Shown: positions 4,763-5,564 of the stretch, one piece after another
How positions within the stretch are numbered: position 1 is the first letter of the stretch
Layout of the letters: every line of letters begins with the position of its first letter
Assembly (NCBI GenBank): GCA_945910925.1
Contig: CAMDZX010000115.1
Coordinates: 1-5,564, forward strand
Reading direction: 5' to 3'
Length of the DNA stretch: 5,564 nucleotides
Source: an uncultured bacterium
GTDB lineage: Bacteria > Cyanobacteriota > Vampirovibrionia > Gastranaerophilales > Gastranaerophilaceae
Notes under the pieces: model-generated
Told to the model about the DNA's origin: nothing
What the model saw: only the letters and a program-made list of their open reading frames with translations
The model's database searches: none
Translations under genes and position numbers: made by a program

Positions 4763-5377
4763 TTATTCTAATATTGCATCTATTATTTTTATATGTTTGT
4801 TGCGTGTTCCTTCTTCAAGTTTAAAATAAACAAGCTGATTTGGAAACTTATACTCATTTTCTTTAAATTCTTTGAAACAATCTTTGTCGCAATAACATAT
4901 TTTTTCGGTATTTAACGCTTCAACATCTCTCACTATATTAAAAATATCTGCGCCTCCGATTTTGATTTCCCTGTTTGGTTGTGCCTCAGGAATATAGATA
5001 TCTTCAATTGTCGATAAAAATAAAAATCTGTAATTCAAGTTTTCGTTATAAAGCCGTTTGTCCATAATATCCGTGTTCAGTACAAAAGCTCTGCGACAAC
5101 CTGACTCAACAATATCTTCAATTTTAAACATTGCAACTTTGATACAACTTTCGTCATATCTGAAAACTGTTCCATATTTTGCCAGAGATTTATCATTATC
5201 AGGGTCAAAAATATATATATCAAAATTCAAATCTTTTGACATAATCTTTAAAACTTTATGTATAACCCTTTTCCATCTTGAAATAGATTTCTTTTTTCCG
5301 CCTGTAAAAACAATAATCTTTTCTTTGGTGTATTTTTTTCTCAAGAATTTGATTTCATCACAGTCATCAAAAAACAT
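4763..5377 (-). CDS. Unrecognised protein, 204 residues, upstream of tRNA-Ser
   Basis: I do not recognise a family. The protein is soluble, with no signal peptide or membrane segment. It is rich in lysine, isoleucine and acidic residues. The first third looks like an alpha/beta unit: strand KIIVFTGGKKK (residues 20-30), a basic helix RWKRVIHKVLKIM (34-46), then strand FDIYIFDPDND (52-62). Later strands appear at AFVLNTDIMD (97-106) and FLFLSTIEDIYI (118-129). A small cysteine group C-x-C-x3-C (C161, C163, C167) sits in KICYCDKDCF. The alternation suggests a Rossmann-like fold, but there is no nucleotide-binding glycine motif I would trust. The ATG at 5377 has GGAG eight bases before it. It ends one base before the tRNA and is divergent from the U32 peptidase gene. 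Steady composition over 204 codons supports a real gene. Confidence 0.75.
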   Translation of the reverse strand: MFFDDCDEIKFLRKKYTKEKIIVFTGGKKKSISRWKRVIHKVLKIMSKDLNFDIYIFDPDNDKSLAKYGTVFRYDESCIKVAMFKIEDIVESGCRRAFVLNTDIMDKRLYNENLNYRFLFLSTIEDIYIPEAQPNREIKIGGADIFNIVRDVEALNTEKICYCDKDCFKEFKENEYKFPNQLVYFKLEEGTRNKHIKIIDAILE

Positions 5378-5399
5378 AAATATTTCTCCGCTTACAATA

Positions 5400-5430
5400 A
5401 TTATAATATAAAATTTTTTTATGTTACTAT
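5400..5430. promoter_or_regulatory. Divergent promoter region between the 204-residue gene and the U32 peptidase gene
   Basis: Only 60 bases separate the two start codons. On the minus strand TATAAT (5405-5400) lies 22 bases before the ATG at 5377 and its GGAG. On the plus strand there are two candidates: TATAAT at 5402-5407, overlapping the minus-strand box, and the extended -10 TGTTACTAT (5422-5430), which ends seven bases before the U32 ATG. Neither strand has a good -35. Confidence 0.45.
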
Positions 5431-5437
5431 ATTGGGT

Positions 5438-5564
5438 ATGATTAAACCTGAATTATTAATGCCTGCGGGTAATTTAGAAAAACTGGAATACGCAATCAGA
5501 TATGGTGCCGATGCGGTTTATCTCGGAGTCGTTGATTTCAGCCTGCGTGCTATGCGTAAGGGTG
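5438..5564 (+). CDS. Peptidase U32 family protein, N-terminus only
   Basis: The first 42 codons of a U32 family protein, cut by the right edge. The start MIKPELLMPAGNLEKL followed by YAIRYGADAVYLG and a FSLRA motif at residues 34-38 is the N-terminal signature of the family, which includes collagenase-like proteases and the radical-independent hydroxylation factors RlhA, TrhP and UbiU/V; the N-terminus cannot tell these apart. The ATG at 5438 is the only fitting start: the earlier ATG at 5421 meets a stop within seven codons. No ribosome site is seen (only GGG two bases from the start), but an extended -10 sits at the distance expected for a leaderless transcript. Confidence 0.92.
   Translation, partial: MIKPELLMPAGNLEKLEYAIRYGADAVYLGVVDFSLRAMRKG

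Noticed and set aside
4303..4824. Open frame of 173 codons on the plus strand across the second gap
   Set aside because: It overlaps the end of the acetyltransferase gene, translates the 80-base repeats, and then translates tRNA-Ser in antisense (a well-known source of false genes) before running into the opposite-strand gene.
5058..5411. 117-codon plus-strand frame opposite the 204-residue gene
   Set aside because: It has Ser/Leu/Ile-rich shadow composition and no ribosome site; the minus-strand gene has a ribosome site and better protein character.

Overview
The window looks like ordinary chromosome from a low-GC, AT-rich bacterium. Every coding region I can place is a housekeeping, small metabolic or unrecognised gene. 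I see no phage, plasmid, transposase, CRISPR or defence gene. The codon use and the mix of ComM/YifB, a YceD-family protein and a U32 peptidase fit an anaerobic gut-type lineage (a Clostridia-like or Melainabacteria-like genome would be compatible), but the sequence alone does not fix the taxon.

Layout. (1) Positions 1-2234, minus strand: comM, then after about 105 bases a small unrecognised 81-residue protein, whose stop overlaps the start of a YceD/DUF177 protein that runs off the left edge. (2) Positions 2235-3136: about 900 bases without a convincing gene, between divergent genes. It is packed with short perfect hairpins, a roughly 90-base imperfect inverted repeat, and one copy of a repeat that begins with the 3' end of a serine tRNA. 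(3) Positions 3137-4325, plus strand: a two-gene unit, an FMN-dependent flavoprotein with a compact four-cysteine motif followed by a hexapeptide-repeat sugar O-acetyltransferase. (4) Positions 4326-4674: a second repeat-rich gap lying between convergent genes, with two near-identical 80-base direct repeats and a second copy of the tRNA-end repeat. (5) Positions 4675-5377, minus strand: an unrecognised 204-residue protein gene followed, after a single base, by tRNA-Ser(CGA). (6) From 5438, plus strand: the first 42 codons of a peptidase U32 family protein, divergent from the 204-residue gene.

How it fits together. The minus-strand left block links a DNA-processing AAA+ protein with a ribosome-biogenesis protein, with a probable internal promoter before the small protein. 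The flavoprotein and acetyltransferase are probably co-transcribed from their own promoter. The unrecognised 204-residue gene is probably co-transcribed with the serine tRNA. The most unusual material is the non-coding repeat family shared by both gaps, which incorporates 16-21 bases identical to the 3' end (and start of the T-rich trailer) of the tRNA-Ser gene. Two genes (comM and the U32 peptidase) have extended -10 boxes placed so that transcription would start at or next to the ATG, suggesting leaderless messages.
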